DNA from: Prochlorococcus sp. AG-686-J21
GTDB taxonomy: Bacteria; Cyanobacteriota; Cyanobacteriia; PCC-6307; Cyanobiaceae
Assembly: GCA_003210285.1 (NCBI GenBank)
Contig: QCVS01000002.1
Location: forward strand, 62,001 to 126,000
Direction of reading: 5' to 3'
Length of the DNA: 64,000 nucleotides
The notes beneath the pieces were generated by a model that was given only the letters and a program-made list of their open reading frames with translations, did not search any database and had not been told where the DNA came from. The position numbers were made by a program, and so were the translations under genes. Positions 1-6,919 of the stretch are shown piece by piece. How positions within the stretch are numbered: the stretch's first letter is position 1; every line of letters starts with the position of its first letter.

Positions 1-1
1 T

Positions 2-85
2 GCAAATGTTGTAGATGCAAATGCAAATAGAGATGAGGTTAATAAAACCCTTTTGAATATATTCAAGTGTGTCCTCACACAATAG
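2..85 (+). CDS. C-terminal end of an unrecognised protein (cut by window edge)
   Basis: An open frame enters from the left edge and runs 27 codons to TAG. The tail is hydrophilic and then ends in a short hydrophobic stretch with one Cys (NIFKCVLTQ). I do not recognise the family, and the fragment is too short to assign. It is convergent with the transporter ATPase gene; the 181 bases between them are AT-rich and show no feature I can name. It could be chance, since the window edge hides the rest. Confidence 0.3.
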   Translation, partial: ANVVDANANRDEVNKTLLNIFKCVLTQ

Positions 86-266
86 ATTCCTAAATATTAT
101 TAATATCAACAAAAAATTAAATCTTAATTATTCTGAAATAAGCTTGTTTTTGGTAACAAATAGTACCTTTAAAAATTTGGAATACCATAGTGTATATTCC
201 TTTCAAATAATATGTAACTTTTAAAAATAATAAAGGATAATATTTTACATCTAATTTTTTGCAAAA

Positions 267-1040
267 TTAATTTATTGCATAAACTTGCTTGCCATATGGA
301 GTATCTGAAACTAAAACATTTACATCAAAAATATCTTTAATTTTTTTCTCACTAATTATTTCATGACAGGGTCCATAACCTAAACTTCTTCCATTTTTTA
401 AAGCTAAAATTTTTTCTGCATATCTAGCAGTAAGATTTAAATCATGAAGAATCGTGATAATAGAAATATCTTTTTTTTCTTTAAGCTTTTTTATTATCTC
501 TAGAAATTTTATTTGGTATTTTAAATCTAAGGCATTTGTGGGCTCGTCCAGAATAAGAATTTCAGGGTCTTGAGCTAAAGCTAAAGCTAAATATGCTCTC
601 TGCCGCTGGCCTCCAGATATTTGAGTTATGAGAGTATCTTTGAAATCATACATATCTACTAAATTTAGTGCTTCATTAATTTTTTTTTTATCAGTTTTAT
701 TTAAATCAAATTCCCAAAAATTTTTATAGGGTGATCTACCTAGAGCAACTAACTCCTTAACAGTAACGTTCATGTTGGAATTAAATTGTTGAGGTAAAAA
801 GGAAATAGTTTGCGAAATTATTTTGTTTGTAAATCTTTTAATATCTTTTCCTTTTAAATAAAGACTTCCTTGGAAAGGTTTTATAATCCTACATATCCCT
901 TTAATTAGAGTTGATTTTCCTGCTCCGTTGGGACCTATTACTCCTAACCATTCACCAGATTTTACTGATAAATCAATTGACTTAATAATAAAATCATTTG
1001 TATAACCTGTAGAGAAATTTTCTAGTTTGAGATTTTCCAT
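267..1040 (-). CDS. ABC transporter ATPase, FecE/FepC/BtuD type
   Basis: Cytoplasmic ATPase that would power uptake of an iron chelate, heme or cobalamin through the FecCD-type permease encoded just upstream. The 257 aa hold Walker A GPNGAGKST (~residue 36), a Q-loop (FLPQQF), the signature SGGQRQR, Walker B ILILDEPTNALD and the switch His in TILHDLN. Length is normal for the family. The ATG overlaps the permease stop codon, so the two are translationally coupled. Substrate cannot be read from the ATPase. Siderophore-iron is my guess, because such clusters are accessory in some Prochlorococcus. Confidence 0.9.
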   Translation of the reverse strand: MENLKLENFSTGYTNDFIIKSIDLSVKSGEWLGVIGPNGAGKSTLIKGICRIIKPFQGSLYLKGKDIKRFTNKIISQTISFLPQQFNSNMNVTVKELVALGRSPYKNFWEFDLNKTDKKKINEALNLVDMYDFKDTLITQISGGQRQRAYLALALAQDPEILILDEPTNALDLKYQIKFLEIIKKLKEKKDISIITILHDLNLTARYAEKILALKNGRSLGYGPCHEIISEKKIKDIFDVNVLVSDTPYGKQVYAIN

Positions 1041-2032
1041 TACTTCTTATAATTTGTATTGTTGTAAAGAATAATCATAAATACTGGTGCACCCAATAGT
1101 GCGGTGACAATACCTACTGGAATTTCAATTGGCCCCAATCTTGAAATTAGGTCCGCACTACTTAAGGTTAATGCTCCTATAAGAGCGGAGAAAGGAAGTA
1201 TATATTTAAAGTCATTACCAATTAATAATCTTGAGAAATGAGGCACAATTAAACCTATAAAACCAATCAATCCTCCAATACTTACAGCGCAAGCCGCTAA
1301 TAAAGTAGCAATAGCTCCTATTAAACATCTTGATCGAAAAAGAGACGTTCCAAGACTTACAGACAATTCATCACCTAAACTTAATAAATTTAATTGTCGA
1401 TATAAAAATAGGCCAATAAATAATGCTAGCAAAATAGGCAAAGCCGTAAATTTAATTTCTTGCCAACCTCTCGCATTCAAACTACCAATAAGCCAATTCA
1501 AGGCTGCTTGAATTCTTCCATCCTCAGCTTGCAATAATAAAGTCGCCTGTATGGCTCCAAATAAACTGCTTATAGCAACCCCGCCTAAGACTAATCTCTC
1601 AACAATAATTTTATTGCCATCTTTAGATAAAACAAAAACTATTAATGTTGTCAAGATTGCTCCTATCCAAGCGGCAAAAGGTATAAAGGTTTGGATTAAA
1701 CCAAAACTAATAAAAAAAACTATTACTAATCCTGATCCTGCAGATATTCCTAATAAATATGGACTTGCCAAACCATTCCTAAGCATTCCCTGTAAAAGAG
1801 CACCTGACATACCCAGAGAAGAACCAACTAATAAAGAAGCAATTAATCTAGGTAATCTAAGTTCCCAAATAATAGTTTGATTAATTTGATCCCCTTTTTG
1901 AAAAATTGCAAGCCATATATCTTTATTGGGAATAAAAACTGAACCTTTAGCTAATGAAAATATAGAAATAATTATTAAAAGGGCAATAACTATTGATAAA
2001 GAAAATAAAAATCTCGTTTTAAATAATTTAAT
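1040..2032 (-). CDS. FecCD-family ABC permease with apparent ATT start
   Basis: Multi-spanning inner-membrane permease partner of the adjacent ATPase. The ORF track starts at an internal Met (1810), but in-frame sequence upstream continues the family: a membrane segment, then the conserved ELRLPRLIASLLVGSSLGM leading into SGALLQGMLRNGLASP. The open frame reaches back to a TGA at 2039-2041. It holds no ATG, GTG or TTG; an ATT at 2030-2032 lies 5-6 nt after AGAGGTGAG, a good ribosome-binding site. That start gives 330 aa, normal for the family. A GTG at 2040-2042 is one base out of frame across an A6 run, so an indel or sequencing error is the alternative. No substrate-binding protein gene is adjacent. 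Confidence 0.82.
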   Translation of the reverse strand: MKLFKTRFLFSLSIVIALLIIISIFSLAKGSVFIPNKDIWLAIFQKGDQINQTIIWELRLPRLIASLLVGSSLGMSGALLQGMLRNGLASPYLLGISAGSGLVIVFFISFGLIQTFIPFAAWIGAILTTLIVFVLSKDGNKIIVERLVLGGVAISSLFGAIQATLLLQAEDGRIQAALNWLIGSLNARGWQEIKFTALPILLALFIGLFLYRQLNLLSLGDELSVSLGTSLFRSRCLIGAIATLLAACAVSIGGLIGFIGLIVPHFSRLLIGNDFKYILPFSALIGALTLSSADLISRLGPIEIPVGIVTALLGAPVFMIILYNNTNYKK

Positions 2033-2227
2033 TTTTTCTCACCTCTGCGACTTATTAGTAATTATTCTTTAATTTAAAAAAAATTCAAGTTCAAATTAAA
2101 CAATCATACGATTAATTTTGATGTTTTCTTTTATCTTCGATAAATAGCTAACAGTGAAATTATTAAATGTTTATCAACTGATTAAATAAAAAAAGTATTC
2201 ATTATTTTTGATATCTATATCTTTTAC

Positions 2228-2249
2228 AAAAAAAGGAGCTAATTGCCCC
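2228..2249 (-). terminator. Intrinsic terminator after the 46-aa gene
   Basis: On the minus strand GGGGC-AATTA-GCTCC forms a five-pair stem (one G-U) followed directly by seven T. It lies about 50 nt downstream of the stop of the 46-aa gene, in the correct orientation for it. The plus-strand version has an A-C mismatch and is followed by TTATTTT, so it would be weaker for transcripts from the left. Confidence 0.6.
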
Positions 2250-2263
2250 TTATTTTAGATCGA
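2246..2263. repeat. 18-bp direct repeat, left copy
   Basis: CCCCTTATTTTAGATCGA recurs exactly at 4573-4590. Looser similarity extends on both sides (a TCAA after the repeat and a T-rich tract on the minus strand), about 45 bp in all. The left copy overlaps the minus-strand terminator. The pair brackets the outer-membrane gene and the twin secreted genes. It may be a recombination junction or just a duplicated terminator region. Confidence 0.7.
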
Positions 2264-2300
2264 CTGTCAATTAGTAACCACTCGGGCGCACCCAAGATTT

Positions 2301-2441
2301 CTAAGCCGCGTCGTTTATTTTATCTTTCATTCCTTCAATCTCTTTCATCTTTTCCTGAAGCCATAAAATATTTTCTGATCTTTTTGTGTAATAAGAAATC
2401 TTCGGTTGATTAATTTCTAATGTCTCAAAATCTCCACTCAT
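2301..2441 (-). CDS. Small hypothetical protein, 46 aa
   Basis: Too short for the ORF track. ATG at 2439-2441, TAG at 2301-2303. The product is soluble and charged, with a Lys/Glu-rich amphipathic C-terminal half (LQEKMKEIEGMKDK) that should form a helix or short coiled coil. No signal peptide or Cys. No strong Shine-Dalgarno is visible, but a good terminator follows, which argues for a real transcribed unit. Function unknown. Confidence 0.5.
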   Translation of the reverse strand: MSGDFETLEINQPKISYYTKRSENILWLQEKMKEIEGMKDKINDAA

Positions 2442-2571
2442 AAATTTACCCAAATTTATAATCTTTAAAAGTCTAAATAGAGTATATAAACTTTTCTATA
2501 AGCTCTAATACTTAAAATTTAATAGATACTTATAAATGTATTAATTAATGGATAAAAAAGAATCAAAATAA

Positions 2572-3597
2572 TCAAAAATCATAACCTACATTCAAAGAAT
2601 ATTTATCTTCAAATTTTGGGTTACTAAACTCTTTATAATCATTTTCATATTTAAAAGAAGTATTAAAACCAGAACTATCACTTGGTCTAAAAGTTAAGGT
2701 TGTTGATAATTCATTTCCATAAATAGCAGTACTTGCGTAACTTGAAGTGAAAATATTATTTATTTCTAATTCAAATTTTTTACTTAGTTTATTTGAAAAA
2801 TTAATGCTAAAAACACTTGATAGATAAGTTTCACCACAGTCAGTAGTTATATCGCATTCATCACCTCCATAAACAAAATGTATTGCAGGTCCAGCAGAGA
2901 TTGATAAAGAAGTATCATCTGAGTCAAAAAATCCTTTGGTTAAACCAATAGATGAAATTAATGAATTCTTACCATAGGATGCATCCGAGTTATAGTCATA
3001 ATTATTAGAAAAATAGATTTCCATATTTCTATTACTTATATCCATACTTGTTTTTTGATCAATTTCAAGAGAATCACTCACGTAGTATGATCCTCCAATT
3101 TCATATTGAGATTCATCTTTTGTCCAATCAAATGAAATGGTATTTGTATAGATACTTTTTTCATTAGTTAAATCAATACTTAAATCTAAATCTAATGATC
3201 TTGAAAAATCTTCATATCCAATATCCTCATCTAAACCTATACTTATTGATCCACTCCATTTCGAAATCTCATCATTACTTTTTACTTCTGAAATATTATT
3301 GTTAGAACTTGAAGAAGTGGAAGTATTTGAATCAACGGTGTTATTAGTTTTATCTTCAGTAGCTTTTGCATCTAACTTAAAACTTTCGATTATTGATTCA
3401 CTAAGAGTAAGCTCTCCTAATTGTGGATGATCTAAAGTTTTTGCATTATTTGTACTTTTACTTTCAATTAAAGTTCCATTCAATGTATCCCCATTTTTGA
3501 GGGTAATTACAACTTTCTTATTATCGTTTGCAGCATAAATTTTAAGTGGATAAATAAAGGAAAATATAATTATGATTTTGATAAAATAATTATTCAT
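2572..3597 (-). CDS. Outer-membrane beta-barrel protein, DUF481/YdiY-like
   Basis: 341 aa with an N-terminal signal peptide (about residues 1-22, cleavage near YAA). A short domain follows with VVITLKNGDTLNGTLIES, the pattern that precedes DUF481 barrels, then a Ser/Asn/Thr linker (~90-105). The C-terminal two thirds consist of alternating amphipathic strands and end in GYDF, the terminal aromatic typical of outer-membrane barrels. Two Cys (DECDITTDCGE) may form a surface loop disulfide. Family assignment is by pattern only. It sits in the accessory region beside an uptake ABC transporter, but a joint role is speculation. Confidence 0.65.
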   Translation of the reverse strand: MNNYFIKIIIIFSFIYPLKIYAANDNKKVVITLKNGDTLNGTLIESKSTNNAKTLDHPQLGELTLSESIIESFKLDAKATEDKTNNTVDSNTSTSSSSNNNISEVKSNDEISKWSGSISIGLDEDIGYEDFSRSLDLDLSIDLTNEKSIYTNTISFDWTKDESQYEIGGSYYVSDSLEIDQKTSMDISNRNMEIYFSNNYDYNSDASYGKNSLISSIGLTKGFFDSDDTSLSISAGPAIHFVYGGDECDITTDCGETYLSSVFSINFSNKLSKKFELEINNIFTSSYASTAIYGNELSTTLTFRPSDSSGFNTSFKYENDYKEFSNPKFEDKYSLNVGYDF

Positions 3598-3732
3598 AAG
3601 AAATATTTATTGGAAGATGATATTTTTGTTTAGCTAGATAGTTTATATAGATATAGCAAAGTAATTAGAAAGGACAAACCTTTCAGATCTTTTCACTAAT
3701 AAAGAAGTTTTTAAATTGAATAAACTACTTAT

Positions 3733-4056
3733 TTACATATTTTTAATTGGTGCTCCAATACATAGCTGGTTAAATTCATTCCACACTGGACCATAGCGAC
3801 CTTCATCTATTTGGCTTCTCTCGCTAGGATTGGAGCTAACTGAGCTCCCAGCATTTTTTTCAATTACCCATATTTGTGGATTTGGGGGAACAAATTCATA
3901 CTGTAAAAGTAGATAAGATGTCCAACCTTGGTTCCCATGAACATTGCAGTATTGAGCAGGTATAAGAGAGCTACCTGTTACTGATCTAGTATTAATTAAT
4001 GATATACAAGTTAAGAAAGTGAAGATAAATAGCCTGAAATTAGTGATTAACTTCAT
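3733..4056 (-). CDS. Small secreted protein, paralogue A
   Basis: 107 aa with a classic signal peptide (MKLITNFRLFIFTFLTCIS..., cleavage around residue 28). The mature part has two Cys (AQYCNVHGNQGW and QLCIGAP), which would form one disulfide after export. The mid-region differs from paralogue B by a Pro/Asn insertion (VPPNPQIW) and extra residues before WNEFNQLC. I do not recognise the family. The central sequence has diverged more than the signal peptide and the Cys motifs, so the mature domain may be under changing selection. Confidence 0.65.
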   Translation of the reverse strand: MKLITNFRLFIFTFLTCISLINTRSVTGSSLIPAQYCNVHGNQGWTSYLLLQYEFVPPNPQIWVIEKNAGSSVSSNPSERSQIDEGRYGPVWNEFNQLCIGAPIKNM

Positions 4057-4179
4057 AGAAAAATAATAGATTTATTGTGTATTTATTCAAATACTATTTA
4101 TATAGATATAGCAAAGTAATTAGAAAGGAGAAACATTTCAGAAATCTTAACTAATAAAGAAGTTATTAAATTGAATACA

Positions 4180-4491
4180 CTACTTTTTATATTTTTTTAT
4201 TGGAGCTCCAATACAAAGCTGGTTAAATTCTTTCCAACCCTCTTTAGCTATTTGGGTTCTCTCGCTAGGATTGGAGCTAACTGAGCTCCCTTCGTTCTTT
4301 TCAATAATCCATCTTGCTTTAGAACCATATCCAGTCTCTAAAATTAGATAAGATGTCCAACCTTGGTTCCCATGAACATTGCAATATTCCAAGGGATAAG
4401 GAGTTCTACCCATTACTGATTTAGTATTAAATAATGATATACAAGTTAAGAAAGTGAAGATAAATAGCCTGAAATTAGTGATTAACTTCAT
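4180..4491 (-). CDS. Small secreted protein, paralogue B
   Basis: 103 aa, tandem copy of the gene at 3733-4056. The signal peptide is almost identical, and it shares YCNVHGNQGWTSYL, SSVSSNPSER and FNQLCIGAPIK. It ends in a Lys-rich tail (KKYKK) and lacks the proline insertion of its twin. Two conserved Cys suggest one disulfide in the periplasm or outside the cell. Function unknown. Confidence 0.65.
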   Translation of the reverse strand: MKLITNFRLFIFTFLTCISLFNTKSVMGRTPYPLEYCNVHGNQGWTSYLILETGYGSKARWIIEKNEGSSVSSNPSERTQIAKEGWKEFNQLCIGAPIKKYKK

Positions 4492-4572
4492 AGAAAAATA
4501 ATAGATTTATTGTGTATTAATTTAACTACTATTTATAAAAATATAGCAAAATAAAAAAAAAGATTCTATTTT

Positions 4573-4590
4573 CCCCTTATTTTAGATCGA
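4573..4590. repeat. 18-bp direct repeat, right copy
   Basis: Exact second copy of CCCCTTATTTTAGATCGA (first at 2246-2263), same orientation, 2,327 bp apart. It lies between the tandem secreted genes and the integrase module, ten bases before the paired TGCACC hexamers. No strong hairpin forms here, unlike at the left copy. Confidence 0.7.
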
Positions 4591-4600
4591 TTATCAAAAA

Positions 4601-4618
4601 TGCACCTAATTTTGCACC
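4601..4618 (+). repeat. Paired TGCACC hexamers, left end of integrase module
   Basis: TGCACC-TAATTT-TGCACC: two direct hexamers with a 12-bp period. A matching pair in inverted orientation (TGCACC-CTAAAA-TGCACT on the minus strand) lies at 6808-6825. The two pairs bracket the four integrase-module genes. Closely spaced direct repeats near both ends are what arm-type recombinase or Xis sites look like; that role is inference. Confidence 0.5.
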
Positions 4619-4670
4619 TTTTGTTTTTAAATAATCAGAACTTCATAAGCTATTACTAAGATTTAATGAT

Positions 4671-5030
4671 TTAATTCACCTGCATACTAGGCAGGTGACG
4701 TTCATCTTTAGGTACAATATGCATGGATAAAGCATTAATGACCTCTATGTTTTTAGGGGTTATTTTTTTTTGTTCCTTTATGATTTTTTTGGCAAATTGG
4801 AAGTCCGCATATTTGGAAAATCCTTTTCTTCGAGTGGCTAGAGATTTCTTACAACGTTCTAAATCCCATCTAATAGGGCTATTGTCATAAGCACCAAAAA
4901 ACCAATCTTTATCTTGAATTAGAAAACCGCCTTCTAAATCTCGATAACGTCTTAGGGTCTTAGTTGATACCCCAAGAATTGCGGCCGTATTTGCTGTTCC
5001 CAACAAATTAGGCGTATTAAGTTGTTCCAC
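4671..5030 (-). CDS. HTH protein, possible excisionase/regulator
   Basis: 119 aa, last gene of the integrase module. Residues ~10-30 (GTANTAAILGVSTKTLRRYRD) read as a MerR/excisionase-type winged-helix HTH: a turn around LGVS, then a recognition helix. The rest is basic (RRKGFSKY, KKIIKEQKK). Recombination directionality factors or element repressors of this size often accompany tyrosine integrases. The 3' end contains a 7-bp inverted repeat (CACCTGC...GCAGGTG) within the coding sequence. The exact role, Xis or repressor, cannot be decided. Confidence 0.6.
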   Translation of the reverse strand: MEQLNTPNLLGTANTAAILGVSTKTLRRYRDLEGGFLIQDKDWFFGAYDNSPIRWDLERCKKSLATRRKGFSKYADFQFAKKIIKEQKKITPKNIEVINALSMHIVPKDERHLPSMQVN

Positions 5031-5051
5031 TTAAATGGATTGATATTCTTA

Positions 5052-5297
5052 TTACGCTATCTTCCTTAAATGTCTAGGAAATTTAAAATCCTCTGCATTT
5101 ATTAAACCTTGCTCCTTTGCTTTTAAAAAATCTTCAGCAAGTTTTTCTGAAGCCGCCCTTTGTTCAAAAGGTTTAACATCAGGATTTTTGCCATTTGGAA
5201 AAACTGGATTTTTAGACCCATTACCTAACGCCTTTTTTGGAAGCGTTACGACTTTTCCATTAATTTTTAAAAATTTATTAGGTTTCTTTTTAGGCAT
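5052..5297 (-). CDS. Small basic hypothetical protein of the integrase module
   Basis: 81 aa, very Lys-rich at the N-terminus (MPKKKPNKFLKING), with an AEKLAEDFLKAKEQG-like helix at the C-terminal half. No Cys or membrane segment. Its ATG overlaps the stop region of the 45-aa ORF by 8 nt, and the HTH gene follows after 21 nt, so the three appear to be one translation-coupled operon. It may be a nucleic-acid-binding accessory protein; no family recognised. Confidence 0.5.
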   Translation of the reverse strand: MPKKKPNKFLKINGKVVTLPKKALGNGSKNPVFPNGKNPDVKPFEQRAASEKLAEDFLKAKEQGLINAEDFKFPRHLRKIA

Positions 5298-5427
5298 GAT
5301 GCGAATAAGCGTTAACCAGAATTGCAGACAACATTTCTGTGTTAACTGGGATCAATCCACCAATCTCAATCGCCGAGTCGGTAGTCCCCTTCGCAACACA
5401 AAAGCAATAGTGTTGGATTTCCTTCAT
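5290..5427 (-). CDS. 45-aa ORF between integrase and the 81-aa gene
   Basis: Not in the ORF track. ATG 5425-5427 and TAA 5290-5292 overlap the next ATG (5295-5297) in another frame, which suggests coupling. The product has MKEIQHYCFCVAKG (two nearby Cys) and a hydrophobic centre (IEIGGLIPVN, LSAILVNAY). The base composition of this stretch is clearly less AT-rich than its surroundings. The start lies just after a hairpin that buries AGGAG. Function unknown; reality supported by spacing and overlap, not by homology. Confidence 0.45.
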   Translation of the reverse strand: MKEIQHYCFCVAKGTTDSAIEIGGLIPVNTEMLSAILVNAYSHHA

Positions 5428-5453
5428 AGGTCGGAGCAAGCTCCTAAACCTAT
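5426..5453 (-). promoter_or_regulatory. Hairpin masking the RBS of the 45-aa ORF
   Basis: On the minus strand ATAGGT-TTA-GGAGC-TT-GCTCC-G-ACCTAT folds as an outer 6-bp stem plus an inner stem. The only Shine-Dalgarno-like AGGAG lies in the stem, and the ATG begins inside its 3' edge. This could lower translation of the 45-aa ORF and the genes coupled to it, or act as a processing or attenuation site after the integrase gene. No T-run follows, so it is not a plain terminator. Confidence 0.4.
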
Positions 5454-5489
5454 CGCCAGAAATCAGTTATTAGTAAGGTAGCCGTATAT

Positions 5490-6782
5490 TCATGTACGTG
5501 CAAGTACGTACTTTTCTGCATTATTTTTATTAGCTTCTTCAATACGTTTTTTGTTCTCAGCATTGTTTGACCACTTGCCGTAATATTTGAGATGCGTGTC
5601 TAAATTGTGGCCAAGTAAATCTGCCAAGACTCTATAAGGAATAGCTGGAACAGTTTCCATACTTCCACGCCAAGCAAAAGAATGACGAAAACTATACGGC
5701 ACAAGATTTGAATATTTTGTTTTTAATTCTTTCCAGAACCAAAATCTATTTATCATTTTTCCGAATCTTTCTCCGATTTCTTTGTAGCCTTTTTCATCAT
5801 CTGATTTTGCAATAGCTCTAAGAATTGGGTCAGGAAATTTTATTTTTCCAGACTCTAAATCAGCAACAATTTCTTTTCCTAAATTTGGAAGATTTGGTAA
5901 ATCTAAAGGCTCAACAATTCTTGTATGCGGTTCTTCAAGCATTGTTTTTACGTTTTGTTTTAACGTTGTAATTTCAACTTTTCCATCTTTAATTTTCATA
6001 TTTGCAATCTCTGAAATCCTTATTCCATAGACCCCTGAGAGTACGCATATTGCCCTTAGACCATGCTTATTTTCTCTCTTTAATGCTTCTAATAACATCT
6101 CAAAATCAGCCGTTAAAATAGGCTCTCTTGTTCTATTTTTCTTCCTACCTTTTGGAACAGCACCAACATATTTTGCATATTGTTTTGCAGTTAATGGCAA
6201 CCATTCAACGCCCAAATATTTTTTCTCTAATACAGCCCAATTTAAAAATGCTCTTAAATCTCCCATGTTTCTTTTTCTACCTTCTCCCCCTTTTGGCATG
6301 TTCCTATCAAAAAATAAATCTGCATAATTTTTGAATAATTGTTCTGCATTTCTTGGTAGTGGTTTTGTATTTAAAGCTTGCAAAGTTCTATCTAATCTTT
6401 TCTTCAAATCTCGCTTTGTTGTATCTCTTCTATTGCCACGTTCTTCATTAATAAATTCTTCTTTTAGTGCAAACCAATTAATTTCATTTTTACCATTTTT
6501 ATTTAATTTCCCCCCACTAATTAATTCATAAGCTTTGACTAAATCAACGCTTCTTTCATTCATTAAATCTGATAGTTCAACAACAAGATTTGTAATTTCA
6601 TTATTGTTTTCAGCATGCCAATCTAAGTCGGTTAAAACTGTTGTTCTTTGCCCTGTAGAAAATCTATAAACAACTTTTGTTTTTACCTTATTTTGTTTTT
6701 CTATGCCTTGAACAGACCAGCCAAAGCCAAGTTTTGATTTGATTGATTTTCTTGTGATATCAACCCAAGTTAAAGTTTTCAT
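5490..6782 (-). CDS. int: Tyrosine recombinase / integrase
   Basis: 430 aa with a SAM-like core-binding region (~150-205) followed by the catalytic domain. Catalytic residues are visible: Arg in LSGVYGIRISEIANMKI, a likely Lys in the beta-hairpin (KDGKVEITTLKQN), His-x-x-Arg in YSFRHSFAWRG, His in LADLLGHNLDTHLKYYGKW and the nucleophilic Tyr there. The N-terminal ~80 residues look like an arm- or DNA-binding extension (SKLGFGWSVQG, STGQRTTVLTDLDW). It is intact. It lies 137 bp from the 3' end of tRNA-Ala, the usual position of a tRNA-targeting integrase. Confidence 0.92.
   Translation of the reverse strand: MKTLTWVDITRKSIKSKLGFGWSVQGIEKQNKVKTKVVYRFSTGQRTTVLTDLDWHAENNNEITNLVVELSDLMNERSVDLVKAYELISGGKLNKNGKNEINWFALKEEFINEERGNRRDTTKRDLKKRLDRTLQALNTKPLPRNAEQLFKNYADLFFDRNMPKGGEGRKRNMGDLRAFLNWAVLEKKYLGVEWLPLTAKQYAKYVGAVPKGRKKNRTREPILTADFEMLLEALKRENKHGLRAICVLSGVYGIRISEIANMKIKDGKVEITTLKQNVKTMLEEPHTRIVEPLDLPNLPNLGKEIVADLESGKIKFPDPILRAIAKSDDEKGYKEIGERFGKMINRFWFWKELKTKYSNLVPYSFRHSFAWRGSMETVPAIPYRVLADLLGHNLDTHLKYYGKWSNNAENKKRIEEANKNNAEKYVLART
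5501..5511 (+). repeat. 11-bp repeat at the 3' end of int
   Basis: CAAGTACGTAC, containing the palindrome GTACGTAC, lies in the last codons of the integrase. The same 11 bp recur at 6848-6858, 65 bp beyond the integrase start. Direct orientation. Possibly recombinase or regulator binding sites. Confidence 0.4.
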
Positions 6783-6807
6783 TTCTGCAACAAATAAAAT
6801 TCTTATA

Positions 6808-6825
6808 AGTGCATTTTAGGGTGCA
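6808..6825 (-). repeat. Paired TGCAC(C/T) hexamers, right end of integrase module
   Basis: On the minus strand: TGCACC-CTAAAA-TGCACT, 12-bp period, in the 5' leader of the integrase. It mirrors the pair at 4601-4618 in inverted orientation. Candidate operator or arm-type sites. Confidence 0.45.
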
Positions 6826-6847
6826 GAATTGCTTAAACAAGCTTGGA

Positions 6848-6858
6848 CAAGTACGTAC
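6848..6858 (+). repeat. 11-bp repeat upstream of int
   Basis: Second copy of CAAGTACGTAC (first at 5501-5511), about 60 bp from the tRNA-Ala 3' end, in the integrase promoter region. It could be an integrase autoregulation or attachment-arm site. Confidence 0.4.
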
Positions 6859-6919
6859 AAAAGTTATGTTATTACTAAACGCCGTCTAAAAACTATTGGT
6901 ATGACTGAAAAAAATTAAG

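Larger units (their letters stand above)
3642..4550. repeat. Tandem duplication of a gene plus its flanks (unit about 450 bp)
   Basis: The stretch beginning TTTATATAGATATAGCAAAG at 3642 recurs at 4097. After each, the following ~400 bases match, including the 3' flank, the whole secreted-protein gene and its 5' flank (AGAAAAATAATAGATTTATTG). A further weaker trace (ATATAGCAAAATAAA) near 4541 looks like the right boundary of the array. Intergenic as well as coding DNA is conserved, so the duplication is recent and came from unequal exchange or slippage rather than two separate acquisitions. Confidence 0.85.

Noticed and set aside
4678-4698. CACCTGC...GCAGGTG near the HTH gene end resembles the tRNA-Ala anticodon arm and might be an attachment site
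   Set aside because: Only 9 bp are shared (CACCTGCAT) and they lie inside the coding 3' end; flanking tRNA sequence does not match.
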